Notes under the pieces: generated by a model
What the model was told of the DNA's origin: nothing
Database searches by the model: none
What the model saw: the letters and a program-made list of their open reading frames with translations, nothing else
In this document: positions 1 to 11,900 of the stretch, in pieces
How positions within the stretch are numbered: position 1 is the first letter of the stretch
How the letters are laid out: every line of letters starts with the position of its first letter
DNA from: Pyrenophora tritici-repentis
Taxonomy: Eukaryota; Ascomycota; Dothideomycetes; Pleosporales; Pleosporaceae
Assembly (NCBI RefSeq): GCF_003171515.1
Contig: NC_089390.1
Span: 9,848,451-9,912,450, forward strand
Reading direction: 5' to 3'
DNA length: 64,000 nucleotides
Program-made: the position numbers and the translations under genes

Positions 1-1
1 C

Positions 2-565
2 AGCATCTTCGCGCTCAAGTTCCTGGAGTGGTGGCATGCCTCAGATTTCGCCCGACAATTGTCGAGGAAAGCAGCCGAGAACATTGAACTACCGCCACCG
101 ATACTGCCTTCGCTTCCGCCATCTGCGAAACAACTGGCAGCAAAACAAGCTCATGCATCTGAGAAAGGACGACCTACATCATCGTCATCCAATAAGTCTC
201 AGTCCGCGAATCCCCCAATATCCTCGAAAACACTCCTTCCCATCCTGACCGTAACCCAACCATCATCATCCACGCTCTGCCCCATCTGTGTAACGCCCAT
301 CATAACTCCAACAGCGTCGCCAACGGGCTTCGTATATTGCTACACGTGTATACATCGATGGGTGGAAGGCGAGCATGACCGCCAGGTTGCCTTCATGGAG
401 GGCACTGCTGGACTTAGGTCTGGAGACGGAGAAGCAGAAGATGAGGGTTGGGGCAGAGAAGAGGGCAGTCGAGAGGGAAGATGGGAAAGCGGAAAGGGCA
501 GGGATCCCGTGACCGGAAGGAGAGTGCTTGGCGGAACAGAGGCTTTGAGAAGGGTGGTTGTCTAG
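2..565 (+). CDS. PEX12: Peroxin-12 (RING-type peroxisomal E3 ligase subunit), 3' part only
   Basis: This is the C-terminal part of PEX12, a peroxisomal membrane RING protein that acts with PEX2 and PEX10 to ubiquitinate the import receptor PEX5. The frame is open from base 2, so the 5' end lies outside the window. It begins with the typical FLEWWHASDFARQLSRK stretch, continues through a Pro/Ser-rich linker and reaches the zinc domain at about 273-350 (CPIC, then YCYTCIHRWVEG). That domain has the reduced cysteine set usual for PEX12, which binds a single zinc. It closes with the family tail EGKW/ESGKGRDPVTGRRVLGGTEALRR. The stop is TAG at 563-565. Identification is from family sequence memory and is strong; only completeness is limited. 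Confidence 0.93.
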   Translation, partial: SIFALKFLEWWHASDFARQLSRKAAENIELPPPILPSLPPSAKQLAAKQAHASEKGRPTSSSSNKSQSANPPISSKTLLPILTVTQPSSSTLCPICVTPIITPTASPTGFVYCYTCIHRWVEGEHDRQVAFMEGTAGLRSGDGEAEDEGWGREEGSREGRWESGKGRDPVTGRRVLGGTEALRRVVV

Positions 566-1263
566 GATACCATTGCAGCGTTTTGTAGTTTTGAGCGACT
601 AGTACCAGATTATGATACCAATAATGGAATAGCGTATATTGACAACTCCGATGTTGGTGTCAGCACGTGATAATCGCAAGCGTAACCCCGCCACTAGAAC
701 CCGAGGTATTTCAACTGTACATCGAGATTGGCCGGAGTCGGGCTGCTCCTACGTCCGGCTATCGTGGTATTATAGCGCACGGTATCACCGGTACTGTATG
801 CAAGCCGTTCAAAACATGAGTCGCCCATGCGCTGCCTTCACCGACAAAGAACCGGCATGGACGTGTGTGTAATGGTCTCACCAACCACGTCTCACCAATA
901 CCGGCGACGTTTTGACCATGTACGGGTATGCAGCGATTGGCAACCATCGAGTCCCGATCGCGTAGCTAAGACTCATATCGTGCATCTCCACCTTGCCCAT
1001 GTCATGTGTCGAAGGAATGGCAAAGGGCGGAAGCCAATGTCAAAAGGCGTTGGGTTCGCGTGGAGCTGCCGGATTAGGCGAGCGGCTAACATGCTGCAAA
1101 ACTTCTTTATATATCAACTTCTCCGTCGAACTTGGGCAACACTCTCGCCATCTTTACTGATTAATTTTCTTGACTTGTTCTTGCAAAATTCAACTGCCCT
1201 GCTCGATATCTTGGTACATTGTGATTTATTTAGAGTACATCCTAGCCCGAGCGACTGCCAGAA
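566..1263. other. Intergenic, probable promoter of the MATE gene
   Basis: No convincing coding sequence: the small open frames here lack family motifs and overlap one another. A CT-rich stretch at 1105-1200 just upstream of the next ATG is typical of a fungal core promoter and leader. Confidence 0.5.
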
Positions 1264-3305
1264 ATGGCCCCACCACCACCACCACCACCACCACCAATGT
1301 CCGGCAAGGACTCTTCACAAGATGTCACATCTCACACGGAGGGCTTGATCCAGCCGCAAGATATTGCAGAGAATGCAATTGCGCGAGATCTCCAAGAGGA
1401 AGAAGGATCTGAACAAGTCATTGCAGATGACAATTCTTCTTCAAGTTCAGATACCGTTCGGCAGTATGACATGATCAACTCTTACCGCCGCCCCTCATAC
1501 GTCAACGCAGGCGCACGCCCAACGGCAATAATGTCTACCAGCGTGCCCGAGCGGGGCCACCAATCTACGTCATGGAAGAAGCACAGTCACCTATCAAGGA
1601 AAGAGAAGGATACCGTCCGCGATGAGGAACGGAGTTTACTCCGAGACAACCACATAATCCCGCCGAAACATCCCCGAGCCGGACGGGAAGGCCCATTTGA
1701 TCGCGTACGAACCAAGCTTTCAATACCAGGGCTACGCAGAGTGAAAAGCACATCGGACGAAGAAAGTGCCATCGGGACGCCAGACGAGCGAACAGCCCTG
1801 CTGGGGGCATCCAGAGGCGATCCCAGCCAACCATACGGCGGCTTGGATACCCCCAAGACCATCCACAGGACGTGGAATGAAGCCGTAGCCGCTGGCAAAA
1901 TCAACACAACATGGCAGCGAGAAACCAAAGTTCTAGCCAAGAGCTCTGCGCCTATGATTCTGACTTTCCTACTGCAATACAGTCTACCAGTTGCTAGTAT
2001 CTTCACCGTCGGACACATCGGCAAGACTGAACTCGGAGCGGTGAGTCTGGCCAGCATGACTGCTTCAATCACGGGCTATGCGATATATCAAGGCTTAGCC
2101 ACTTCACTCGATACACTGTGCGCCCAAGCCTACGGGTCCGGCCGTCCGCACCTCGTGGGCTTACAACTCCAACGTGCGCTATGCTTCTTGATGGTCGTCA
2201 CAATCCCCATCTCACTCGTCTGGGCTTTCGGCGAACAAATCCTGTCGCATCTCGGTCCGGAGAAGGAGACAGCTCGCCTCGCCGGTCTGTACCTCAAGGT
2301 GCTCATCGCGGGTGCACCTGGCTACGCAGCGTTTGAGTGTGGAAAGCGGTACGTCCAAGCGCAAGGCATCTTCAGCGCAACCATGTACATTCTCCTCATC
2401 TGTGCGCCACTCAACGCCTTCCTGAACTGGTTTATGGTGTGGCACCTAGGCTGGGGATTCATCGGCGCCCCGATTGCCGTGTCCGTGACTGAGAATATTC
2501 TCCCGCTCCTCCTCTTCCTCTACATCCGCTACGTCGACGGCTACCAGTGCTGGGGCGGCTTCGACAAGCGCGCGCTGAGGAATTGGATGCCGATGATTAA
2601 ACTCGCACTTCCGGGACTCATCATGGTACTAGCGGAGTTCCTAGCCTTTGAGATACTCACTTTAAGCTCAAGCTGGTTGGGCCCAACTGCTCTCGCCGCA
2701 CAAAGCGTACTCGGTACCGTTGCTGGTATAACGTTCCAGATCCCGTTCCCCATCAGTGTCGCTGTCTCCACACGTGTGGCTAATCTCATCGGCGCTACAC
2801 TTTCTGTTCCGGCGAAGACGGCGGCTAAAGTCTCCATCTTCGCTGCTGTCCTCGTTGGTACTTTTAACTTTTCCATGCTGTATCTTTTCCGCCAATCTAT
2901 TCCCCGCCTCTTCACTCCCAACGAGGAAGTCATCGAAATGGTGGCTACGCTACTGCCGCTCTGCGCTGCCTTCCAAGTTGTCGACGCTGTTGCTGCTTGC
3001 TGCAATGGTATACTGCGTGGACTTGGTCGACAGGAAATCGGCGGTTACGTCGCTTTGTTCGCTTACTATCTTGTTGCTCTTCCCATCAGCTTCTTCACTG
3101 GGTTTGGGTCGCCGCATTGGGGTTTGTGGGGTCTTTGGAGTGTAAGTTTTGACCATTCTGATGATGTCGGATTGGATGCTAACGTTGTATTCAGGGACCG
3201 GCTTTTGCGTTGTGTATTGTTGCGGCTATTGAGGGTGTTTTTATTTGGCGGACGAATTGGGATCAGGCGGTTGAGGCGGCTAAGCTGCGGAATGCGGCAA
3301 GTTAG
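1264..3305 (+). CDS. MATE-family efflux transporter (one intron)
   Basis: A multidrug and toxin extrusion protein, an integral membrane antiporter of the yeast ERC1 type. A hydrophilic N-terminal extension of about 210 residues, opening with nine prolines from a CCA repeat, precedes the MATE fold. The conserved blocks LLQYSLPVASIFTVGHIG (about residue 236) and LDTLCAQAYGSG (about 282) are clear, with twelve expected membrane segments to the end. An intron at 3142-3194 (53 nt; GTAAGT donor, TGCTAAC branch site, CAG acceptor, phase 0) must be removed. The second exon then ends FIWRTNWDQAVEAAKLRN, the usual MATE tail, giving 662 residues. The ATG at 1264 has A at -3 and G at +4; a second in-frame ATG at 1297 is an alternative start. 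Substrate cannot be told from sequence. Confidence 0.92.
3142..3194 (+). other. Intron of the MATE gene
   Basis: GTAAGT at the 5' end, TGCTAAC branch site ending at 3183, CAG at 3192-3194. Its removal restores the MATE C-terminal frame; reading through gives a non-MATE tail. Confidence 0.9.
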
Positions 3306-6161
3306 TGTTGTTGGTAATCATGGCGTTATTTGGAATTGGGGTTTTATCATGGCGGGATGAATCATGGATGGGATGGGAAAAGTTGTTATGTTATTGACGT
3401 GAATGATGAACTGAATTGGCGCAAGCTACCACCATATACAGTCTACATGGTTATGCCCTTTCCCCAAGTAACCTACTAGATCTACTTGGTGGACTCCAGT
3501 GGACGATTACACTAGCGTGAATATCATCATTTGTGTTGAGAATACAGTCCGTAAGTGACTTGGTGGTATCAAGCGGAGGAGTAGTCACATGATTGGTGAC
3601 ACGTGCAGGTGGGTCCTAGCGGGGAGCTTGGACGCAGCTGCACGCAACACGGATCTACGAACGTGTGAATAGCTCCTTAGTCAATACAATACGAGTCGTA
3701 CCACCACTACCGTTGTGCCTTAGAGAGCGCTCTATTAGGTAGTCATACTACTACTAATAGTGCCAGCTTCTCAATAATTTGCAAGATACCCATGTTATGT
3801 CCTTGTTTAAATACTCACAATAAAATCAAGCCCAGTCTACCACATGCTCAACCCCAACCAGAACAATCTCGACGATCACCTATACTACAGCCTCCAATTC
3901 ACATACCTAAACCCCCGCATCTCCCCTCTCACACAATAAAAACATCATACCACGTCTCTAACCTCTTCTGCCCGCTATCGCCCCTAATAGCATCAAGATC
4001 GGGTATATACACCATACCATACCTATCACCTCGCCATAATTTCAGCCTGTGAGATACATACTGGCCCGCACACGCACCGCGGGAACGGGAAAAGCGGCTA
4101 CCAGTGCCGAAGCCGAAGCCGAAGTCGATGCTGACGCCGACGCCGACCGGGGAAAAAGCTCATGCGTTGAGTCCGGGATGCAATCGCGAGCCGCGCACTA
4201 GTTTCGTGCATAGGGGCGTGGCATACTGGCGTGGTATTGGGTCGTTTGGCGAGGCGGAGGTACTTTACGTGAGACCGCAGTAGTGCGTTTCTGAGCAATG
4301 GGTTAGGGTGTGGAGGGTTTCGTGGTAGAGGCTGTTTGAGGGGGCGGGTAATGGTGAGGGTGAGAGGAAGTGTGTATAGTGGGTTTGGGAGAGCTGGTAG
4401 TATACTTATGTTCTTGTCAAGTTCTGGTATGTCGTGGGATTAAAATGGGAGATTGTGCTAAGGTCTTTGATACTGGGGAAGATGTGGTGAGTCAGTCCTG
4501 GAAGAAGTGGGTAGTTTGCTGCTTTGCGGCGTCGCTGCCGTCATGTTGCTCGATGTCGATGTAGGAGATGAAGACTTGATTGCCATGAATTGGTAAGCTG
4601 AGGTTCACAGCGGAGAATCTCGGGTTCGTAGTTTAGAAGCTTGCGCAATGGGTGTATGCAGGTGGTGGGGCACGACATGACGATTCTTCCACTTGCTTTT
4701 GCGTGAACAAAGGCAAGTTTGGGCATGTCTCACTTGGCTTGGATATGACATTTCATGTTTCTATAAGCTGGGCTTTGGTGTTGAGGTCAGCGGTATTGGT
4801 CCGTCGGCTACGCAACCCCCTTTGGTAGTAGTAAAAACCCCTCTTTTGAACACTAGCGTACGCTTTGGGAAATCGAGGGTATCAGTAGAGGAACACTTGT
4901 AACAGGGGTAAGAGTAGGGGTTTCGAGCTTTCCCCAGATCTCCGAGGTCTTCTGTCAGACGATCCTATGCTTGCGAGGTCATTGGCGTATTATGCTCAAG
5001 GAAAGTAATACTGCAATCGTTCGAAATACCACAATCGTTCGAATCGTTCTTCCTGATTACCAATCCGGGCCGCATGGCAAGATACAGAATTCCAAATCAC
5101 AAGAACAGTTTCTAGACATGCATGTACATGATCGAATAAAGCATTGCTACCAGTTCACGATTCACCATAGCATTACGACAGCGGTGGTTAAAGCACATGA
5201 AGCAGCCAATCACAGTTGGCAGCCTCGCCTTGGAAAACACGTGACATGTTACATGCATATCAAACGCTTTGGGCCGGCCCGGCCGTTTTCCAACCAAACA
5301 CTTTCCATCGGCGGCCAGTCTTGGTGTCCCTATTTCGCCGAAACCATCTGGAAAAGCCACACTTACCTATTTGTAGCATCTCGCAATATGGGTCATGCGG
5401 CAATGCAGATGTATTGAATGCAGACTCAGTTGAACGTTGGGGTAAACGACTGTTCTTGTTGAGAAAAACGCCCAGCGAAACTCATCCACCGTCGATCCCC
5501 TTCATCAGTGCCGCGCGGTATAGGTGTGGGTATTGTTCGTCTAGTGTTTGGAAGCATTGTGGCGTGATGAGCCAACCCCGGACTTTCGGACTCTTGACAG
5601 GGACGCGGACTTTCGCTGTGGCTGTTACCCATCGAGGCCTCTAACGAGGCCAGAGACGGCTAGCGCGACAGACCATGGGTTCCCCCTGGTCTTCCCGAAC
5701 AACCCGAAACGCTTGGCAAAGGCATCCTCCTCAATCACCACATGGCGTCTGCGCATCTTCTCCTGGGGCACCATTTCAATGTTTGTGAGACTACTTTGCG
5801 ACATGTTACCGTGGCATGAGTGACCGAATTATGCCCATCCCCGCCTGTCAGACGCGTACACAGCCGATCCCTGTGGCTGGGCAGCCTACTTTCTCGAGTG
5901 CCGCATGAAGCAAAGTCTCATATATCATCGTGGCTGAAGACCTTCACTTATGCTTCAGACAGAGTCTCGATACTATTCTTCCACTCCCTAAACTTTTTTT
6001 GTTCGACTTTTCTTCATTGCCTGCTGGTCTTGGCCTAACTGCTGGTCGGTTTTTTTTTCCTATTACACATTACATCTTTCGCCTCGACCGACGACTTCGG
6101 ATTCAGGAGACGCCGGCCGTTCTTCGGACTTTCACTTAGCAAGCCTCCACGGCCGTTCAAA
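3306..6161. other. Long intergenic region without a recognised gene
   Basis: About 2.9 kb. Several short open frames on both strands have no recognisable motif and are probably chance. A short GCCGAA/GCCGAC simple repeat lies at about 4108-4147. The 200 bases before 6162 are pyrimidine-rich (for example 5983-6060), as expected for the promoter and leader of the MFS gene. Confidence 0.5.
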
Positions 6162-7818
6162 ATGGGTTGGGGTGTACTCGAGAGTTCCCGGGCGGCATGC
6201 CCCAGGGGCACGTCCAGAGTAGGCGTCAAGGACACAAGCGAGGACAAGGTACAAGAGCTGGATACTTCGAAGAGGTCGGGAGGCGTCGTACTTGCACCAC
6301 AGCCTAGCGATGATCCAAACGACCCTCTCAACTGGACCCTCAAGTGGAAAGCTCTCCATCTATTTGTCCTTTGCTTTGGATCTGCCGTAACCAATGCGTA
6401 AGTCCTCGAACAACGACTGTCCACGGCTATACGATATGCTAATCCGATACAGCCAAACTACCATGCTGACTCCTGGACTGGAGCCCCTCACCGAACAGTA
6501 CAATAGTAATGGGGGCGACATTTCCACATGGGTTGTTACTGCACCGACTTTCTGGACCTCGTTCGGTGCTTTCATCGTAGTTGCAGGGTCAGATGTTTGG
6601 GGCAGAAGGCCATTCTACGTCTACAGCGTCGCATTGCTCGCCATCGCCAACTTTGCTGCCGAGATCTCCTCGACCTTCCCTATGCTGGCTATCGCCCGTA
6701 CTGCCGGTGGCCTCCTCTCCGCACCTCTGTTCACGCTTCTCACCGCCACCATTGCCGATTTGTTCTTCCAACACCAGAGGGGTCGATCTATTGCCGTCTG
6801 GAACGTTCTGCTCAACTCTGGAGCTCAGGTTGGTTCAGTCTTTGCCGGTTTCGTCACTGATGCCTTTGGTGTGTCGGCCAACTTCCTCATCACCGGTATC
6901 CTCTACACCGCACTCATTCCCGTCTTCTACTTTACCATCTTCGAGTCGGCCTACTTCAACCGCAAGACTGACGACGTCACGACCATTAATGTTAAGGCCG
7001 ACAAGCTTAGCAACGAATGGGACCAGGAGGATCTCAAGGCTTCTGTGCGACCTGAGAAATACACCTTCAAGCAGAACCTGGCCATGTCTAGAGGCCGTCT
7101 CTCCAACAAGTCCTTCTTCAAGGGCATGGTCAAGCCCCTTGGTCTCATTACTTCGCCCATTGTCATCTACAGTTGCTTCCTCAACGCTGTCGTATTCCTC
7201 TTCCTCGTCGGAGTGTCCACCTTCATGTCTATCCTTCTGTCTGCTCCCCCATACGACTTGACCCCTAGTCAAATTGGTCTCACCAACCTACCCGTTTTCG
7301 TTGTCGGTCTAATCACCGGTCCTCTGTTCGGTTGGATGTCTGATGCTTCAGTCGCTTTCATGGGCCGCCACAACGGCACCAGCAAGGGCATGGCCGAGCC
7401 AGAGTTCCGTCTAGTTCTTCTTCTTGTCGCGACTCCCATTGCCATGGTCGGTCTGCTCGGTCTCGGCCTGGCGTTCCAGAACAACCTCAAGTTCGTCTGG
7501 ATCGTTGTCTGGATGGTCGTCACCAACGTTGGCAGTCTCTCTGGTATCCAAATCGCCATCTCGTACGTCATTGACTGCCACCCGGAACACTCGGCCCAGG
7601 CTTTCGCCACCATCAACATCATCTCCGCTGCCATTGTCACTGTCGGCATCAACCCCATCATTGGCATGCTCGACACTGTTGGACCCTTCTTCGTCTTCGC
7701 ATCCATGGCCGGCGTGGCCGCTGTCGTTACCGTAATGGCGCTTCCCATGTATGTGTTTGGAAAGAAGATCCGAGCCTGGTACGAGCAGGCGCCCTGGGCC
7801 CAACGCCTCCTCGACTAA
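6162..7818 (+). CDS. Major facilitator superfamily transporter, DHA1-like (one intron)
   Basis: A polytopic plasma-membrane proton antiporter of the fungal multidrug/polyamine (DHA1) type. The first exon ends in the family pre-TM1 signature DPNDPLNWTLKWKALHLF. An intron at 6398-6452 (55 nt; GTAAGT, ATGCTAAT branch, CAG; phase 2) joins to QTTMLTPGLEPLTEQ. The TM2-TM3 loop motif A is seen as GSDVWGRRPFYVYS at residues 124-137. Predicted product is 533 residues, normal for the family, with a central cytoplasmic loop at about residues 265-310 and hydrophobic segments to the end. The first ATG of the open frame was taken as start; the sequence before TM1 is short and Lys/Asp-rich as usual. Substrate unknown. 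Confidence 0.92.
6398..6452 (+). other. Intron of the MFS gene
   Basis: GTAAGT donor, ATGCTAAT branch site at about 6436-6443, CAG acceptor at 6450-6452. Splicing joins SAVTNA to QTTMLTPG in frame. Confidence 0.9.
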
Positions 7819-8616
7819 ACGCACTCTTTCAACAAACCCGCTTGCGTGTCATCGAGCGCATCCGCGAAGCTATCAGTTACCATCGCTCTTGAAATATCAT
7901 CTGCAAGGGGGGCTTCATGCAACTGACAGATCTCTTTTTGAGCGTTTGTTTGATGTGGGGGAACCAGGGGCTGCAGCGAGTTTGTTTGTTGGTCGGTCTA
8001 TACACGAAATACAACCCCCACTATCGACGACGCCTCAATTTGTATTTTAAAACTTATTATCGAGAGAAACGTCTTTTTTTTGGTGACGATTAGATGCCTA
8101 TAGAGTTTGAACACGCGAGTGAAGATATGATGAATGAGGTATTATGGATATGTTTACACCGGTTGTTCTGTAATGTGCAGTATACCTACCGGAAAAGTAA
8201 AGCTGCAACTTTAGCCTCTGTACTAAATGTGACTATGACTGATTTGACTGGGAGATGATATATAGGACGCCATCTTCTCTCGCGCGCTGTGTTCTAGTCG
8301 TCGCTGCAGCATGTGTGTGAGCTGCGCCATCGTCGGGTTTTGCGAGATGATACGGACTCTCAACATGAGGTAAGAGTGAAAATGCTCCGTAGAGCTATCG
8401 TCAAAATCATGTAATCGATGGTTCTCCAGTCTGGTACGCCTCTCAACATGCTCGGACGCCGTTGTCACAAGCCTTTTCCACCGTAGAGACTGCTAGAGGG
8501 ATACTCTTGACCTGAGATGATCTTGCTCGTGCACCTCCCGCTGATCAATGGACCATCGCGTCGCTGCCGCCACCTTCACCTTTTCCTCCTCTATTTCGAT
8601 GTCGTCTAGCCCGCCT
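7819..8616. other. Intergenic, 3' flank of the MFS gene up to the copia insertion
   Basis: No gene recognised. A 23-codon frame from the ATG at 8548 runs up to the insertion point, but it closes at once on the far side of the element (13989 on), so it is not a split gene. Confidence 0.5.
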
Positions 8617-8795
8617 TGTCACGGTTTGGGGTCTCTCCTGCAGTCGCAACTCACATTTGTAATGGAACGATGCCTATTTGGGACTAGCACGGTTGACGTC
8701 ACCCATCTACATAAACTTTCCATAGCTTGTACAATACAACCTCAGTTCAATCCTTCAATTCTCCGCACATGCGCACTGTTCACTCCACCGCAACA
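8617..8795 (+). repeat. 5' LTR of copia-1
   Basis: 179 bp, TG...CA termini, identical by eye to the 3' copy. Contains the TGACGTCA-like palindrome TTGACGTCACC at about 8692-8702, a possible CREB/ATF-type site, and a TA-rich stretch (CTACATAAAC) at about 8707. Confidence 0.93.
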
Positions 8796-8808
8796 GTTAT
8801 GAGCCCGG
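8796..8808 (+). other. Primer-binding site, half initiator tRNA-Met type
   Basis: GTTATGAGCCCGG directly follows the LTR. It is complementary to the anticodon stem-loop of initiator tRNA-Met (CCGGGCTCATAA), not to a tRNA 3' end. Drosophila copia is known to prime from such a tRNA 5' half. Confidence 0.7.
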
Positions 8809-8973
8809 CTGCAACCTAGGATTGTTCTCACCTGCTGCTGCAATCGTCACTCTGCTCGAGTCGCACGTTGCTATACCGCGTTCGCCACAACGCACCTGTT
8901 ACCGCGTTCACCCACGACGCACATTGCCTGGATCTCTGCCTTGATCCTTACACACACGACTACAGCCTCTGCA

Positions 8974-11900
8974 ATGGCTACTGAGTCCGACCCAGCTGTG
9001 ACGCGTGTCACTGTCATTCTCAACACACCGGACGACTGGTTTACCTGGTTGTTCATTCGCCGAGACGTTGCCAACCGCCACGGTCTCTGGCAGTACATCA
9101 ATCCTGACGTAGCTAGGGAGCTTCTCCCTGAGCTAGCGGAGGCTCCTGAGCCTCAACTCATTGACTACCAGGCTGGAGCTACTAGGCTCTCTAACCTGAC
9201 CGCAGACGACCGAGAGTCCTACCGATGGGAATGCGATCGATGGGAGCGCCGCCGCTCCGAGTACCGCACCCAGAAGAAGGCTCTGGCCGACCTGAACACG
9301 GACATCAGCAAGACGATTGCTGTACGCCACATACATCTAATCAAGGATCACGAGACACCCTACGACCGGCTGGTCGCTCTCAAGAAGTTCCTTTGCCCAA
9401 CCGACGCAACTCGCCGCCGCGAGCTTGCCGACAAATACAACGCTCTCAAGACTGCTCCACGAGCCACGAAGAAGGTCGAGCAATGGCTGGCCGACTGGAC
9501 ATACATTACCGCTCAGGGCAAGACGGTTAGTCTACCAGAGACTGACGGCAACCGACCGCAAGAGGACTTTCTGATCGCTTGCAAGGCACTCGATCAAGAG
9601 TACGCCACATCCTGCCTACGCGAGATCTTCAAACATGAAGCACGAGGCACCACTGCAGAGATCTCATCTCTTGAGACGTACGTCGCCGAGATGACCACAT
9701 ACCTACGCCGCACAAAGCCTCACTCTACTGGCCTGGCAGTCTCTGCTGCTGAGCTCGGAATCACGAAGCCGACTGAGACTCCATCAACTAGTCGAGGTCA
9801 CCGTGATGGCGCTCACCGTGACGGCGCACGGCCAACACCTACCTGCGTCTGCGGGAAGCAGCATTGGTACACTGACTGCTTCATACTGAATCCACGCCAC
9901 CCGGCACGTCCAAAGACCTATCAACCTGCAGCTGAGGCTGTACGCAAGGTTGAGGAAGCGCGGAAGGACTCCAAAATCAATGCGCGCATCAAGGCTGCTC
10001 TTGAGAGGTGGTTGACCCGCCAACCTCAGAGCAATGGATCACTGCGAGTCGATGACGGCGAGCCACCTGCCAACACAGACACGTTCGTGATATCGACTGG
10101 CCCAATGCTCAAGCCTCTTCACGACGGCCACGACAGTCACAACCGCGTCTGCCATAATAATGAGGTTGTCATTGCAATTGACGCTCGCACTGAGCCTGTG
10201 GAAGCCCTCACAACAATGGCTGTCGATGACACTACTCAGACTGAACTACGCAACCGATGGATTGTCGATCCAGGATCCAACACGCACGTCGTCAACACAG
10301 AGGCATGGAAGGGCTGGAGGAGGACGAGCGATAATCCAGAACGCCGCTCTGTCAACGCTGGCAATAGCTGTATTCTCATCACAGCTTGGGGCACGATGAA
10401 ACTCGTCGCTCATACACCAAATGGACAGCTAACGCTAGAGCTGACGCACGTCGCGTACGTCGAAGGTTTCCTGACCAGCGTCTTAGGACTGGCTCGCTGC
10501 CGATCAGAGTCAATCCACTTCGACTCTGGCCGCGACGTCCTATACATGCGCCAACCATCGAACGTTATCGCGCAACTCGAATATAATGGAGGACATTGGC
10601 TTATTGATGCAGAGCCATCACGCCGACCACCACTGTCGCTTCTCCACTCACCGCTGAGTACGTTTGGGACATCATATCGCCCGTCGTACGCGCCAAAGCC
10701 TGCCAACGTCGTTGATCGGCGCGCTGCTCATCAGATTTGGGGCCACCCAGGTCGAAAGGCAGTCAACCAGCTCGAATCGAACGTCACTGGTATCCAATTG
10801 ACAGGAGACCACATGGACTGTCTCTGCCAGACCTGCACCGAAGCTCGGATGACTCACATCATCTCGAGACGCCCGGCTGAGAGCCGCGCACAACGACCAT
10901 TCTATCGAATCGCGATAGACTTGATCTACATCATCCCTATGGGAGAGGAGTGTATCGACGGCAGCAAGTACGCCGCACACTCTATAGATGAGTACTCAAA
11001 GTGGCATGAGATAGCCACAATCAAGCGAAAGGACAAGCCGACACTTACTCGTTGGTTTATGGCCTTAATCCGCCGAATTCAGCGCGTGTACGACGCGGAC
11101 GTAGTCGCCATCCGATGCGACAACGAGAAAGGATTTGGAAATGATCTGATCAACACGACAGAAGAGCTTGGAATGCTCTACGAGCCTGCTCCACCTGGTA
11201 CAAAGGAGCCGAATGGACTTACTGAGCGCGCAGGCGGAGTCCTCACTCAGCGAGCTCGCGCTATGCGTATACACGCTCACCTGCCCAAGAATCTATCGCA
11301 TGAGATGTATCGCACTGCCGCATACATCCTTAACCGCACACCTACCGAAGCACTAGGATGGAAGACACCGTACGAGATCGTATGGGGACGAAAGCCACTC
11401 GTCGCTCATATGAGGCCTATCGGCTGTCGCGCCTACGTCTACAACCGCGATCTGAGAGCTGCCGACAAGCTTGAATCGCGCACTCTCATCGGCCACCTTG
11501 TTGGCTACCAAGGCACCAATATCTTCCGCATATGGCTTCCTACAAAGGATACTGTTATCGTCACACGCGACGTCACATTCGAACCCACGCTCTTCTTTGA
11601 TGGGATAGACGGCTACGCCTCTACGCTAGTGATCGAGGAGGTGATCGAGCTACTTGAGTATCCAGAGATGCCTCAAGACGACGATATCAGCATCGAGGAC
11701 CTGTTGACCGCTCGTCAGCGTCAGCACAGTCGCCAAACAGCACCTGTGACCTCAGCTCCGACGGCTGGAGGCTCCCAGGTGGGGGGTGAGATGGCTGACG
11801 ACGCACTCAAATCAAATCAACCTAAGGAGGACACAATACATGTAATTCCTAAGGGCTATCGCCTGCGAGGCGAGAAAGCGCCACAAGACGTTAATCTTAA

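Noticed and set aside
3792..5644. Several open frames of 60-150 codons between the MATE and MFS genes
   Set aside because: No motifs, overlapping on both strands, no plausible splice structure; treated as chance.
8548..8616. A short frame (MDHRVAAATF...) running up to the copia-1 insertion site, possibly a disrupted gene
   Set aside because: The reconstructed target continues into TGA directly after the insertion point, leaving only 23 codons.
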